Positions 1 to 8,497 are shown, counted from the first letter of the stretch. The stretch: 49,713 nucleotides of DNA from an uncultured SAR92 cluster bacterium (GCA_902596775.1 CACJVE010000013.1:1-49713); one strand, 5' to 3'. Made by a program: numbers and translations. Notes: generated from the letters alone by a model not told the origin.

Positions 1-140
1 AGCTTACTCTCAGATTTTTTGTCTCTAACTGCGGCATTAACCGTAAGTCCAAGTTTTAGAAGTTCTTCAACTAAACAACCCGCCACATAACCTGTTGCTC
101 CGGTGACAAGAACCGGACTTTTTTTGTCAATAAATTTCAT
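1..140 (-). CDS. NAD-dependent epimerase/dehydratase (extended SDR), N-terminal fragment cut by window edge
   Basis: The first 46 or so codons of a minus-strand gene whose remainder lies left of the window. The start ATG is at 138-140 and is preceded by an AGGTGAG ribosome-binding site. The peptide has the first beta strand and dinucleotide loop of an extended short-chain dehydrogenase (VLVTGATGYVAG near residues 10-21), followed by an AAVRD segment typical of dihydroflavonol-reductase-like enzymes. Substrate cannot be told from the fragment. The chimeric ORF at 430-1260 carries the C-terminal half of a protein from the same broad family on the opposite strand, which suggests a paralogue or a rearrangement. 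Confidence 0.8.
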   Translation of the reverse strand, partial: MKFIDKKSPVLVTGATGYVAGCLVEELLKLGLTVNAAVRDKKSESK

Positions 141-320
141 TGCCTCACCTTATGAGCTTATCAACCATAAAAATATTAAGCACGATTCATACCAATAATA
201 AATAACCTTTTTTTGGTAAAGATGACAAAAGAAACGCCCCACAGGTGAGCAAACTGAAATCTAAAATACCCTTGGTGCACCAATTTCAGGCCAAACATAT
301 ACGATTCATCACAGGTTAAT

Positions 321-351
321 TAAATATATACCAATAGGTATAGGGATATTT
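321..351 (-). repeat. Short palindromic repeat, copy A (inverted orientation)
   Basis: Read on the minus strand this copy runs AAATATCCCTATACCTATTG and then GGTATATA. The core ATACC-TATT-GGTAT is the same as in the copy at 5263-5310. It lacks the AAAGGTTTACT tail seen in the other three copies, so it looks partial or diverged. It lies between the divergent genes at 1-140 and 430-1260. No function can be assigned. Confidence 0.5.
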
Positions 352-429
352 GCGAATTTATTTTCGCTCGTAAACCTCGTCAATCCAAAGACGTTATTGA
401 ATTATTGATATTAGGGAAAAGGTGATTGT

Positions 430-1260
430 ATGAAAAAACCTACTTACATAACTGCCATGGTTAATTTTAAGATTAATGACCTCGCGGGTGTTAAAAAAGT
501 TATTTCGGAGTGGTGTATAGCTGAAAAAGCCTCACAGGGCACACTGATGTATGAGTTCTATTTCTCTGAGGACAACACTCATGGAACTGTTATTGAAACC
601 TTTGCAGATGATGACGGGCAGCAAGCACACATGATTAATAAAGATAGTCTTGCTATGCCTAATTTAGAGATTACTGAAGAGTTTTGGAATACAACATCTT
701 CCCTTTTGCACCGTCCTTACTCTTTTTCTAAAGTAATGGCGGAAAAGGAAGCTTGGAGGCTCAGAAAGCAGCAAGTTAGATGGGATCTAGTGACAATTAA
801 TCCAACATTCGTTATGGGTCCTGGAATTAATCCCTCAGGCACGTCTGAATCGTTTGATATCTTCAGAAGTTTTTTGAATGGCGATTCTAGGATAGGGTTG
901 CCGGACTATAAAATTGCATGTGTTGACGTTCGGGATGTTGCCAAAGCACATGTAAAAGCGGGATTTACCCCTTCAGCATCAGGACGTTATCTAATATCTG
1001 GTCATAACTCAGGTACAATTGAGATTGGTGCGATTCTAAAGAAGTTAGATCCTTCATTGGTTATTGGTAAGAAAACTCTGCCGAAGTGGTTTTTGTGGCT
1101 TATTGCTAAAAGGATAAATTCCACTCGAAAAGAGATAGCAACAAGCATTGGATATCCCTTCAATGTAGTGAATCTCAAGAGTATGAATGATCTGAATATG
1201 GAGTATTTACCTCTTGAAAAAACGATCTCTGATTGGCTTTGTCAATTAAAAGAATCTTAA
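430..1260 (+). CDS. Chimeric ORF: ABM-like N-terminus fused to C-terminal half of an extended SDR (likely non-functional)
   Basis: 276 aa with an AAAAGGTG ribosome-binding site before its ATG. Residues 5-68 resemble an antibiotic-biosynthesis-monooxygenase (ABM) ferredoxin-like domain (SQGTLMYEFYFSED near 35-48). From about residue 70 the protein becomes the C-terminal half of a dihydroflavonol-reductase-like epimerase: WNTTSSL, then the catalytic Y97-x3-K101 pair, then the NPTFVMGPG loop. The Rossmann N-terminus with its TGxxGxxG loop, which normally precedes this half, is absent, so NAD(P) binding should be lost. The simplest reading is a deletion that joined two genes in frame. A domain-swapped functional protein is possible but less likely. 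The join lies near codons 68-71. Confidence 0.7.
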   Translation: MKKPTYITAMVNFKINDLAGVKKVISEWCIAEKASQGTLMYEFYFSEDNTHGTVIETFADDDGQQAHMINKDSLAMPNLEITEEFWNTTSSLLHRPYSFSKVMAEKEAWRLRKQQVRWDLVTINPTFVMGPGINPSGTSESFDIFRSFLNGDSRIGLPDYKIACVDVRDVAKAHVKAGFTPSASGRYLISGHNSGTIEIGAILKKLDPSLVIGKKTLPKWFLWLIAKRINSTRKEIATSIGYPFNVVNLKSMNDLNMEYLPLEKTISDWLCQLKES

Positions 1261-1310
1261 GTAGATTGCGATTTGTTAGTGCTTATCATAATGCGGCCCA
1301 GTGATTAGGA

Positions 1311-1355
1311 TCATATATCCCTATACCTAGAGGTATTTATATAAAGGGTTACTTG
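1311..1355 (+). repeat. Short palindromic repeat, copy B
   Basis: Contains CCCTATACCTAGAGGTAT with a perfect 6-bp inverted repeat (ATACCT-AG-AGGTAT), followed by TTATATAAAGGGTTACTTG. The tail matches copies C and D with few changes. It lies in the 209-bp gap between the chimeric ORF and the gene at 1470. Function unknown. Confidence 0.6.
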
Positions 1356-1469
1356 TTAAAACACACTATGGGACACGGCAAAGTATAGTCCCAAAACCGA
1401 CAAGATTTGAGACACGGTTGATTATCTGGTTATACTTTTAGAATGAGCGCCTAAATTGGAGTTGTCTAT

Positions 1470-1976
1470 ATGTCACCGAAAATCCCGTTAACACTATCAT
1501 TCGCTAAAGTAGCCAATTTCCTTGGTGTAGTTGGCATCATTGGTTCTCTTATTTTTGTGGGCCTGGAACTTCGGCAGAATCAAAAACTCGCAATGACGAA
1601 CGCGTATCAAACACGCCTGAGTGAAATGCAACAGGCTATGCTGAATCTTGCGCTCTCAAACGATTTAGCGGCAATAATGGTGAAGCTAAAGCTCGAAGGT
1701 GCGGATGCTCTTACCGAAGCCGAATTATACAGAGCGAGAACTTGGGCGAAAGGTGTCCAATGGCGGATGGAAAGCCAATACTACCAGTACAGGCAGGGTT
1801 TTTTAGATGACCTCGCAATTAATAGAACTCTGGATGACATCATAACCCAGGGTCTCTACGAGGAGTGGCAAGACTTAGGATTATCAGACCGACTTTATCC
1901 TCCAGAATGGAGACATATGGTTGAGAATCGGGTTGACCATGCAGCGGACGAATGGGCCACGGAAGATAATGACTGA
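1470..1976 (+). CDS. Uncharacterised single-pass membrane protein
   Basis: 168 aa, ATG preceded by TTGGAG. One hydrophobic segment at about residues 15-33 is followed by the motif GLELRQNQKLA and a long helical, charged region, so the protein is probably inner-membrane anchored with a soluble helical domain. Similar short proteins with one transmembrane helix followed by an 'LRQN' stretch recur in marine bacteria, but I know of no function. The DNA looks richer in G and C than its neighbours, which fits a transferred cassette; this is only a visual impression. The next gene starts 48 bp downstream on the same strand. Confidence 0.65.
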   Translation: MSPKIPLTLSFAKVANFLGVVGIIGSLIFVGLELRQNQKLAMTNAYQTRLSEMQQAMLNLALSNDLAAIMVKLKLEGADALTEAELYRARTWAKGVQWRMESQYYQYRQGFLDDLAINRTLDDIITQGLYEEWQDLGLSDRLYPPEWRHMVENRVDHAADEWATEDND

Positions 1977-2024
1977 CTCAGAAAATCAGTTTGAAACCTA
2001 ACTAATCTCAAGAGGGAGTTAGTC

Positions 2025-2483
2025 ATGAAACGGTTACTTTTACTTACAGCGATATTCTTGACCGGTTGTATTGATATTGATGTGCAGACGGATGCAGATA
2101 GTCCAGAGATTACCCCCACTGAAACTATGTCTATTTACATAGATAACTTCAATAATGCTGATATCGATCTGTTGAATGAGACAACAGCATCTCCCTTCTT
2201 CTGGTTGAGTGGCCCGGAAAAAATTGTTCAAGAGAAATATGGTGATTTTATCGATTTTGAGGAATTACGAAAAAATGGGTGGAGTTACTCAAAGATCAAT
2301 TCGCTCGAGTTGATTTACGAGGATCTAGAAACATCGATGGTAAATATAAATTTCTCTAGGTATGACAAAGATGATAACGTCATTTTGACTGCGTCAGCTG
2401 ATTATTTTTTGATGAATTACGACGGTGTCTGGAAGATAAAGGGTGGATTTACTCCAGCAAATGCAAGCACGGACCAAGATTAA
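2025..2483 (+). CDS. Putative lipoprotein, possibly NTF2/SnoaL-like fold
   Basis: 152 aa, ATG preceded by GAGGGAG. The N-terminus MKRLLLLTAIFLTGC is a clear lipoprotein signal peptide with lipobox L-T-G-C and Cys15 as the acylated residue. After a short acidic linker, the mature part has an alternating pattern (MSIYIDNFNNADID, then NINFSRYD and a final DGVWKIKGGF segment) that resembles small NTF2-like domains used as accessory lipoproteins. The fold is inferred from the pattern only. It is likely cotranscribed with the genes on either side. Confidence 0.65.
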   Translation: MKRLLLLTAIFLTGCIDIDVQTDADSPEITPTETMSIYIDNFNNADIDLLNETTASPFFWLSGPEKIVQEKYGDFIDFEELRKNGWSYSKINSLELIYEDLETSMVNINFSRYDKDDNVILTASADYFLMNYDGVWKIKGGFTPANASTDQD

Positions 2484-2515
2484 GGAAAGTCTACTCAGCA
2501 TGAGGTTGCTAGTTA

Positions 2516-3478
2516 ATGAAATCTATTAACAAACGCTTAAAAATTATTATTGAAACACTCATGGATTCAAACTTGGTTTGGCAAGTGCTTTGTTTTGTCG
2601 GCTTTTCCTTCTTAGTTTGGGGTTCTTTGAGCATTGGCATTGAACATTTTTTGCTTAGCTCATCTGGTAAATTAATTCGATTACACGGTTTGGCCATAAT
2701 GGTTGTCACAATACTTACCATACTTTCGCTTGGATACTTTCTTTTTCGGACAAGTACTATATGGCTACTTTGTTATGTAAGTATTCCTGTTGGTTTACTT
2801 GTTTCATTACTCGAGCTAATGAATGCCTCTGCAATTGCAGAGACGGCTAACCTTGAGATAACTTTGATCAATATTCTTCTTCCCTTCTTTATTGCAGGAT
2901 TACTTTGTGCGCTTGCATTTTTTTTAATGCGAGAAAATGAAGACTCAAATGATAAAAAATATGTTAGCCAAGTAAAGATTTGGAGTTTTTTAATAATTTC
3001 GTCTGCATTACCCTTCAGTTTTTTCCTTGTTGGCCACTCAAATTTAAATCTAGTTAATCTTTTCAATGGCAATGGATTAATTATCCTAAATGGCTGTATT
3101 TTGATGAGTTTGGTTCGTCAGAGACGTAATACTGGCAAATCTATCATCGATTTTGGTTTAGTTGAATACAGCTCTGTATTCCTTGATGGCGGCAAAGTGG
3201 CGGCATATGTGGGCGCTGGCGTAATTGCATTATGGTACATCAGTATTAATCGTGCAGAGAACATGGAATGGCTAATTGGGGGCATCCTTGCTTTAGGTTC
3301 TCAAGCAATTTTTTTTGGAACATTAGGCTATCTTTGTGGGATATTGCTCGCCTCGATAACTGGTAACGCTGATAGTCAAAAATACCTTCGTCTTGATGCA
3401 TGGCATCTTGCAGAGGCTTTTGGATTCTTGATATTGTGCCTTTTCTCAGCCCAATCGGTCTTTGATATGAATCTTTAA
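2516..3478 (+). CDS. Uncharacterised polytopic membrane protein
   Basis: 320 aa, ATG preceded at a distance by GAGG. Eight or nine hydrophobic segments are visible, roughly at residues 20-38, 53-75, 80-100, 112-130, 148-165, 175-192, 212-230, 240-262 and 295-312. The few charged loops carry no catalytic signature I recognise. The last third has AYVGAGVIALWYI and LGSQAIFFGTLGYLCG segments. The stop is 3 bp before the start of the SRAP gene, so the two are probably translated from one message. Family not recognised. Confidence 0.6.
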   Translation: MKSINKRLKIIIETLMDSNLVWQVLCFVGFSFLVWGSLSIGIEHFLLSSSGKLIRLHGLAIMVVTILTILSLGYFLFRTSTIWLLCYVSIPVGLLVSLLELMNASAIAETANLEITLINILLPFFIAGLLCALAFFLMRENEDSNDKKYVSQVKIWSFLIISSALPFSFFLVGHSNLNLVNLFNGNGLIILNGCILMSLVRQRRNTGKSIIDFGLVEYSSVFLDGGKVAAYVGAGVIALWYISINRAENMEWLIGGILALGSQAIFFGTLGYLCGILLASITGNADSQKYLRLDAWHLAEAFGFLILCLFSAQSVFDMNL

Positions 3479-3481
3479 TCT

Positions 3482-4053
3482 ATGTGTGGTAGATACACCT
3501 TAAAAAACTCCAAAGCCGTTAAAGATAAGCATTTGTTGAACATAGATGCTAGCTATAACATTGCGCCTTCACATTCAGTCCTAACACTTACCACTGAACC
3601 AAGCCTAATGCGGTGGTCTTATAATCCTACTTGGGCGAAGACCCCAATGAACTTAATCAACGCAAGGTCAGAAACTCTTAGCATTAAACCCAGCTTTAAG
3701 ATGGCTAAACGGTGTTTGATCGTTGCTGATGGTTGGTTTGAATGGCTTAGAACTGACAAAAAAAACAACCTTATTTCTTTCACATGAATAATTCTTTGTT
3801 TAATTTTGCGGGGATATACACTGAATATAATGGAGAGAAGGGGTGTGCAATTATAACCAAAAAAGCCATTCAAAGCTTATCTACAGTTCACCATAGAATG
3901 CCCATAATCATTGCTGATGATGAGGCTGATAGTTGGCTATCTGGCGAGGACGCTTTTGATTCAAAGTCATCAGAGGACATAGAGTTTTATCCTGTTAGCA
4001 CCAAGGTTAATTCACCTAGAAATGATGATATTGGTTGTGTAGAGCCTATTTAA
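3482..4053 (+). pseudogene. yedK: SRAP-family abasic-site protein (YedK/HMCES-like), broken by a 1-nt frameshift
   Basis: SRAP proteins cross-link to abasic sites in single-stranded DNA through Cys2. This gene has Cys2 (MCGRYT), the NAR motif (NLINARSET), the DGWFEW glutamate and the HHRMP histidine, so all catalytic elements are encoded. The reading frame is split at an A8 tract (3758-3765). Frame one stops at 3787-3789, and frame two resumes as PYFFHMNNSLFNFAGIY. One extra A restores the family-typical KKKQPYFFH and gives a 190-residue protein, a little shorter than E. coli YedK (about 222). The break could be a true inactivating deletion, slippage that still permits some product, or a sequencing error in the homopolymer. 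Confidence 0.85.
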
Positions 4054-4076
4054 TCTTAAAAGGTAAGTAAATTTAG

Positions 4077-4111
4077 CTATACCTAGTGGTATATTTATAA
4101 AGGTTTACTTG
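4077..4111 (+). repeat. Short palindromic repeat, copy C
   Basis: CTATACCTAGTGGTAT followed by ATTTATAAAGGTTTACTTG. The core palindrome (ATACC-TAGT-GGTAT) and the tail match copies B and D. It lies just after the end of the SRAP gene and before the convergent end of the glycerophosphodiesterase gene. Confidence 0.6.
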
Positions 4112-4211
4112 CAAATTTGAGTTTCAAAAATGAACCACTAACTGAGGTGCTTTCCCTTTTTTATATGAGTCATAAACTTCTCATTAAAATATCATGAATA
4201 TAATCGATCTC

Positions 4212-5228
4212 TTATGCACCTTGATGCGCCTGCTTAACCCTATTTTGGAGGAATTTGGACGCAACATCGGGAAAATCAGTAAACAAGCCATCTACATCGA
4301 GCTCGATGAAAAGAGTTTCATGAAGGTTATCAAAATCCTTCGTGAAGTTCGGTAAATCATCTTTCCTTGCAGTGTATGGATGAATTAGTAACGAGGAACT
4401 CTGGATATGAGAGAAAAACTGCGTGGCGTAGCCTTTATCATCTATGATCTGATTAATCCATGGACCTATACCCACCGCGTAATCAGATATCTCCTTGACC
4501 CCCTCAGCAGTCATTAATAGATCATAATCAGTCGAGGATATACCCCACGCATTTTCACCAATTAGCTGTATCAGCGGGTAAGGTGAGTGCATTTCCTCTT
4601 TTATTGCGCGCAAGACGTCTTTATCGAAGCATTGAAGAAAAATATGGTCCAGTTTTTTTTGGTATCCAAAATTGTCAAGCAACGCTAAAGTCTTTTCCAC
4701 AATCGGTAAATTCTTGGTTTTGTGAAAGGCAGGAGCCTTAATCTCCGGATAAATTCCAATTAGTTTTCCGGTGGATTTCTCTAAACCCATGACGAATTCT
4801 AAAAATTCTCTAAATGTGGGCACCGTAAAATAGCTAGCATCAAGGGGAAATCGCCCCTCATAAACTGCCTTGCCTGATGCAGTGTCAATCCGCTCGCGAA
4901 CCTGTAACTTTTTTATCTCTGCTAGGGTAAAGTCGGCAACATAATAGTTAAGATCTTTCCTTTGTCTATTCGGGAAAACTTCATTAACGTTGGTGGTATT
5001 TTGTAGGTATATGTCATGCAAGATGACCAGCTCTTCATCCTTTGTCATCACGATGTCAGGTTCGATGAAGTCAGCACCTTGAGCAACAGCAAAGGTATAT
5101 GCAGGAATCGTATGCTCAGGAAGATAGCCGGATGCACCTCGATGAGCGATGACGATTTTGTCGTTGATCATAGTCTGAGCGACGCTAAATGAGGCTATAG
5201 CTGATAGTAAAAGGATGAATAATCTCAT
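4212..5228 (-). CDS. glpQ: Periplasmic glycerophosphodiester phosphodiesterase
   Basis: 338 aa. Residues 1-17 form a signal peptide, so the enzyme should act in the periplasm. It hydrolyses glycerophosphodiesters to sn-glycerol 3-phosphate and an alcohol. The GDPD signature is present: IAHRGASGYLPEHT (active-site His and Arg), then FIEPDIVMTKDEELVILHD, which carries the metal-binding Glu and Asp and the second catalytic His. The overall length matches the GlpQ branch rather than the shorter cytosolic UgpQ branch. No glycerol-phosphate transporter is adjacent. Palindromic repeats lie on both sides (4077-4111 and 5263-5310). Confidence 0.9.
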   Translation of the reverse strand: MRLFILLLSAIASFSVAQTMINDKIVIAHRGASGYLPEHTIPAYTFAVAQGADFIEPDIVMTKDEELVILHDIYLQNTTNVNEVFPNRQRKDLNYYVADFTLAEIKKLQVRERIDTASGKAVYEGRFPLDASYFTVPTFREFLEFVMGLEKSTGKLIGIYPEIKAPAFHKTKNLPIVEKTLALLDNFGYQKKLDHIFLQCFDKDVLRAIKEEMHSPYPLIQLIGENAWGISSTDYDLLMTAEGVKEISDYAVGIGPWINQIIDDKGYATQFFSHIQSSSLLIHPYTARKDDLPNFTKDFDNLHETLFIELDVDGLFTDFPDVASKFLQNRVKQAHQGA

Positions 5229-5262
5229 ATTTAAATAATACCCTCGCGATTTGGAGAAGATT

Positions 5263-5310
5263 AAATATTCCTATACCTATTGGTATGTATATATATAAAG
5301 GTTTACTCTT
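5263..5310 (+). repeat. Short palindromic repeat, copy D
   Basis: AAATATTCCTATACCTATTG, GGTATGTATATA and then TATAAAGGTTTACTC. The core is ATACC-TATT-GGTAT, and the tail AAAGGTTTACT is shared with copy C. It lies in the 149-bp gap upstream of glpQ and downstream of the UDP-glucose dehydrogenase gene (both minus strand). Confidence 0.6.
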
Positions 5311-5377
5311 TGAGTAATAGGTGAAGGGGTAAACATAGGGTCTATCATTAGTCTTAAAATTAAGAAAATCGCCAAAT

Positions 5378-6556
5378 TTAATTATCCCCAAAAAGATCTC
5401 TAGAAAAGCACTTAGCATGCACATCCTCAAGCGCATCGCTGCGTCTATTAGCAACTATAATATCGCTTTTTCGCTTAAATTCATCGATATTTCCTAAGAC
5501 CCTTGAGCCGAAAAATATTTCTTCATGCAGGGTAGGCTCATAGATCACCACCTCAATCCCCTTAGCTTTTATTCTCTTCATAATCCCTTGAATAGCGGAC
5601 GATCTAAAATTATCACTACCCGCTTTCATCACCAAACGATAAAAACCGACAATCTTTGGTTTCAACTTTAGGATTTCCTCAGCCACAAAGTCTTTGCGAG
5701 TGATATTAGAAGAGACAATCGCCTGAATAAGATTTTGTGGTACCTGCTCATAGTTAGCCAATAGCTGCTTTGTATCTTTTGGCAAGCAATAACCACCATA
5801 ACCAAAGGATGGATTGTTATAGCCATCACCTATTCGTTGGTCTAGGCACACACCCTTAATAATACTTTTGGTATCTAAATCATGGGCTAAGGCATAAGAA
5901 TCGAGCTCATTAAAGAATGAAACCCTCATAGCAAGAAAAGTATTAGCAAACAACTTAACCGCTTCAGCTTCGGTCGAGCGAATAAATAGCGTTTCTATAT
6001 CATCTTTCATAGCGCTCTGAACTAATAATCCAGCAAATTCTTTAGCCACATCCAACTGACTGCCAACAACGATACGTGAAGGGTAAAGGTTATCTTTAAG
6101 TGCCTGACCCTCTCGAAGAAATTCAGGGGAGAAAATTACCCGATTAGTTTGGTGTTTTTGTTGTAACCGTTTTGTATGACCAACCGGTATAGTCGATTTA
6201 ATCACAATCAAAGCCTTTGTATTGATGGAAAGGGCATCATCTACAACGCTGTCTACAGAACTGGTATCAAAGCGATTGGTCTCAGGGTCATAATTGGTAG
6301 GTGTTGCAACAACGATAAAGCTGGCATCTTTGTATGCGCCTTGCTTATCCAAGGTTGCAAAAAGGCTTAATTCTTTTTTTGTGAGGAAGGATTCTATTTC
6401 TTTATCAACCACAGTTGACTGCTTAGAATTAACCTTATCAACCTGAGAGCCATCAATATCTAATAAGGTTACATCGTTATGCTGAGCCAATAGCACTGCC
6501 AGTGATAGACCAACATAACCCGAACCCACAATAGTAAGTTTGACTGAATCTACCAA
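5378..6556 (-). CDS. ugd: UDP-glucose 6-dehydrogenase
   Basis: About 392 aa from the chosen start. It oxidises UDP-glucose to UDP-glucuronate with NAD+, supplying uronic acid for surface polysaccharide. Visible features are the Rossmann motif GSGYVGLS near residue 11, the central-domain motif [11 protein letters not shown] with catalytic Cys257, and a C-terminal domain beginning [14 protein letters not shown]. There is no ATG near the start. TTG at 6554-6556 has an AAGAG site 8 nt upstream and puts the start six residues before the first strand, as in the family. A TTG at 6587-6589 is an alternative that adds 11 residues. The length matches the E. coli enzyme (388). It stands apart from any glycan cluster in this window. 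Confidence 0.92.
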   Translation of the reverse strand: MVDSVKLTIVGSGYVGLSLAVLLAQHNDVTLLDIDGSQVDKVNSKQSTVVDKEIESFLTKKELSLFATLDKQGAYKDASFIVVATPTNYDPETNRFDTSSVDSVVDDALSINTKALIVIKSTIPVGHTKRLQQKHQTNRVIFSPEFLREGQALKDNLYPSRIVVGSQLDVAKEFAGLLVQSAMKDDIETLFIRSTEAEAVKLFANTFLAMRVSFFNELDSYALAHDLDTKSIIKGVCLDQRIGDGYNNPSFGYGGYCLPKDTKQLLANYEQVPQNLIQAIVSSNITRKDFVAEEILKLKPKIVGFYRLVMKAGSDNFRSSAIQGIMKRIKAKGIEVVIYEPTLHEEIFFGSRVLGNIDEFKRKSDIIVANRRSDALEDVHAKCFSRDLFGDN

Positions 6557-6779
6557 AACAAAGACTCTTAAATTAAAAATTTGTTCCAATATTACTTCTT
6601 GAATATGAAAGAAATATTTAATGCCTTTTGACGGCTAGTCAGCTATAAATGTTAGAAGATATTAAAAAGCAAATATTACTACTAAGCCTTTACAGTCATA
6701 TCGGCAACTCAACAAAGCTCTGATTTGACGGGATGAGCTGTTTAGTTATGATTAGGTAATCAATAAAGGGTATCTTTAA

Positions 6780-6917
6780 ATGGGATTATTTATTGGGTTA
6801 ATACTTCTTGGATTTATATGAATGCTGTTAACTAATTATAAAGATTACTCTCAAGAACAATTTTCTAGTTTTTTTAAAGAAGCGATTAAACGCGCAAACG
6901 CAATATACAAATATTAA
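6780..6917 (+). other. Possible tiny membrane-peptide ORF interrupted by an in-frame TGA, in the 371-bp gap upstream of 6928
   Basis: In the otherwise empty 6557-6927 interval, one frame reads MGLFIGLILLGFI, TGA (6819-6821), then a 31-codon ORF beginning MLLTNYKDYSQEQF and ending at a TAA at 6915-6917. The first part looks like a transmembrane helix and the second like a short soluble tail, so together they resemble one small membrane protein broken by a stop codon. The second part could also be translated alone from its ATG at 6822. No good ribosome-binding site is visible, so it may be chance. Nothing else stands out in this gap. Confidence 0.25.
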
Positions 6918-6927
6918 GGTCACAGAG

Positions 6928-7767
6928 ATGAATTTTTTTAGCATTAAATCTTTTTTGATTTTATTATCTTTAACGGCACAAGCGCTTCCATCCATCGCAG
7001 TTATTTTAAATACAGAAACGATAGAAGGCGTAGAAATTGAAATTCGTCGCCCTGATAATGGTATTTACCCACTGATCATTTTTTCACATGGAATGGGAGC
7101 GTGCCCAACTAATTATTCAGGCATTCAGAATCGTCTTACCAGTGCAGGCTATATAGTAGTTTCACCAAAGCATGCAGACTGCATTTCGGGAAGCACAAAG
7201 CCTGATTTGCCTTGGCGAGAACCTGAGAGGTGGACAAAGCAAACCAATAGCAATCGAAAAGACGATATTCACAAGGTGCTGGATGCCTTACCCTCTAGTA
7301 ATTATGCGGAGTACATCAATTCATTTAAACAAGTGGGTTGCACAGGGCATTCTATGGGCGGCTACACCTGTATGGGACTTGCTGGAGCTTGGGATGCTTG
7401 GAAGCGAAATGAAGTTATTGCTATCGCTTTACTATCTCCATGGCATAAGCCCTTTGCAGTACAACAACAGATTATCAATATGAGTAATGTCAAAACACTT
7501 TATCAGGGAGGCTCGAAGGATCGCCGAATATCAACAGAATTAATTGAAGCTGGCGGGGCATATAATCAAACCTTGCCCTCAAAATATTTACAAATATTTA
7601 AACGAGCTAGACATTCCTCTTGGACTGATGGGGTTTTGGCCAAACGATTCCACGAACAAATGAGCTACTACATTGTGTCATTTTTCAATTTGTCTCTTAA
7701 AGGCAGTCCTAAAGAAAATCTGGAAGTGGAAAAGTCTCAGGTAAAAGAGCTAGATTTTAATCATTGA
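6928..7767 (+). CDS. Secreted alpha/beta-hydrolase (dienelactone-hydrolase/chlorophyllase-like)
   Basis: 279 aa with a signal-peptide-like N-terminus (hydrophobic residues 6-22), so probably exported. The alpha/beta-hydrolase core is clear: IIFSHGMGACP (oxyanion region near residue 50), then the nucleophile elbow CTGHSMGG, whose Ser is near residue 143, and a late RARHSSW segment that likely supplies the catalytic His. The family includes platelet-activating-factor-acetylhydrolase-like and chlorophyllase-like esterases. The substrate cannot be told. AAGGTCACAGAG precedes the ATG. Confidence 0.75.
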   Translation: MNFFSIKSFLILLSLTAQALPSIAVILNTETIEGVEIEIRRPDNGIYPLIIFSHGMGACPTNYSGIQNRLTSAGYIVVSPKHADCISGSTKPDLPWREPERWTKQTNSNRKDDIHKVLDALPSSNYAEYINSFKQVGCTGHSMGGYTCMGLAGAWDAWKRNEVIAIALLSPWHKPFAVQQQIINMSNVKTLYQGGSKDRRISTELIEAGGAYNQTLPSKYLQIFKRARHSSWTDGVLAKRFHEQMSYYIVSFFNLSLKGSPKENLEVEKSQVKELDFNH

Positions 7768-7838
7768 GGCTATATCATATCGAAGACAGATTTAATGTAT
7801 ATCGTTGTTTGTAAATTCTGGTAAGTGGGACTAAGCAG

Positions 7839-8465
7839 ATGAAAATGCAGAAAGCCGTTGATATTTTTGGACAATGGGCGAAACAGGGAAAAGATGAAGG
7901 CATGGAAAAGGGTCATGCTGCCGCTGTTAAAGAAATGTTGAATTTTGCTTATCATGAAAGATATGAGTTGGGAGAAAAATTTAGCTTTTTAGATCTTGGC
8001 TGCGGCAACGGTTGGGTAGTGAGGCAAGTAGCAGAAAATGGTCTATGCAAAAGAGCAGTTGGGGTTGACGGTGCTCAGCAAATGATTTTCAACGCAGAGT
8101 CTCGTGATTCAAAAAATGAATATATCCATGCAGATATAGATGCCTATCGACCGTTTGAAAAATTTGATGTAATTCATTCTATGGAGGTTCTTTATTATTT
8201 AAAAAAGCCATCTGAGATAGTCAAAGAAATTTATAAGCACTGGCTTAATCAAAATGGAAGGTTAATTGTTGGTATTGATCACTACTATGAAAATTTTGAA
8301 TCTCATTGCTGGGAGACAAAAGTGGGTACACCAATGTTGCTTATTAAAGAATCAGATTGGAAGATCATTTTTGAGGAATCTGGATTATCTGAAGTGACAA
8401 CTTGGCGATCAAATAAGACAGAGCAATGGTCTGGTACTTTGGTTATAACGGGGAAGAAAATTTAA
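7839..8465 (+). CDS. Class I SAM-dependent methyltransferase
   Basis: 208 aa. The SAM-binding motif I LDLGCGNGW is at about residues 48-56, followed by the acidic VGVDGAQQM at the end of strand 2 and HSMEVLYYL as motif post-II/III. The fold is that of small class I methyltransferases acting on small molecules. Nothing indicates the acceptor. It lies 32 bp upstream of the VOC gene on the same strand, so the two may be cotranscribed. Confidence 0.82.
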   Translation: MKMQKAVDIFGQWAKQGKDEGMEKGHAAAVKEMLNFAYHERYELGEKFSFLDLGCGNGWVVRQVAENGLCKRAVGVDGAQQMIFNAESRDSKNEYIHADIDAYRPFEKFDVIHSMEVLYYLKKPSEIVKEIYKHWLNQNGRLIVGIDHYYENFESHCWETKVGTPMLLIKESDWKIIFEESGLSEVTTWRSNKTEQWSGTLVITGKKI

Positions 8466-8497
8466 TATAACAGCTATAACAAATAGGAGAGGGGGAC

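Noticed and set aside
1311-5310. Repeats as integron attC sites
   Set aside because: No GTTRRRY / RYYYAAC core pair is seen, and no integrase is present; the copies are too short and uniform.
6819-6821. In-frame TGA as a possible selenocysteine codon
   Set aside because: No SECIS-like hairpin is obvious downstream, the context is a transmembrane stretch with no redox motif, and the formate dehydrogenase here uses ordinary cysteine.
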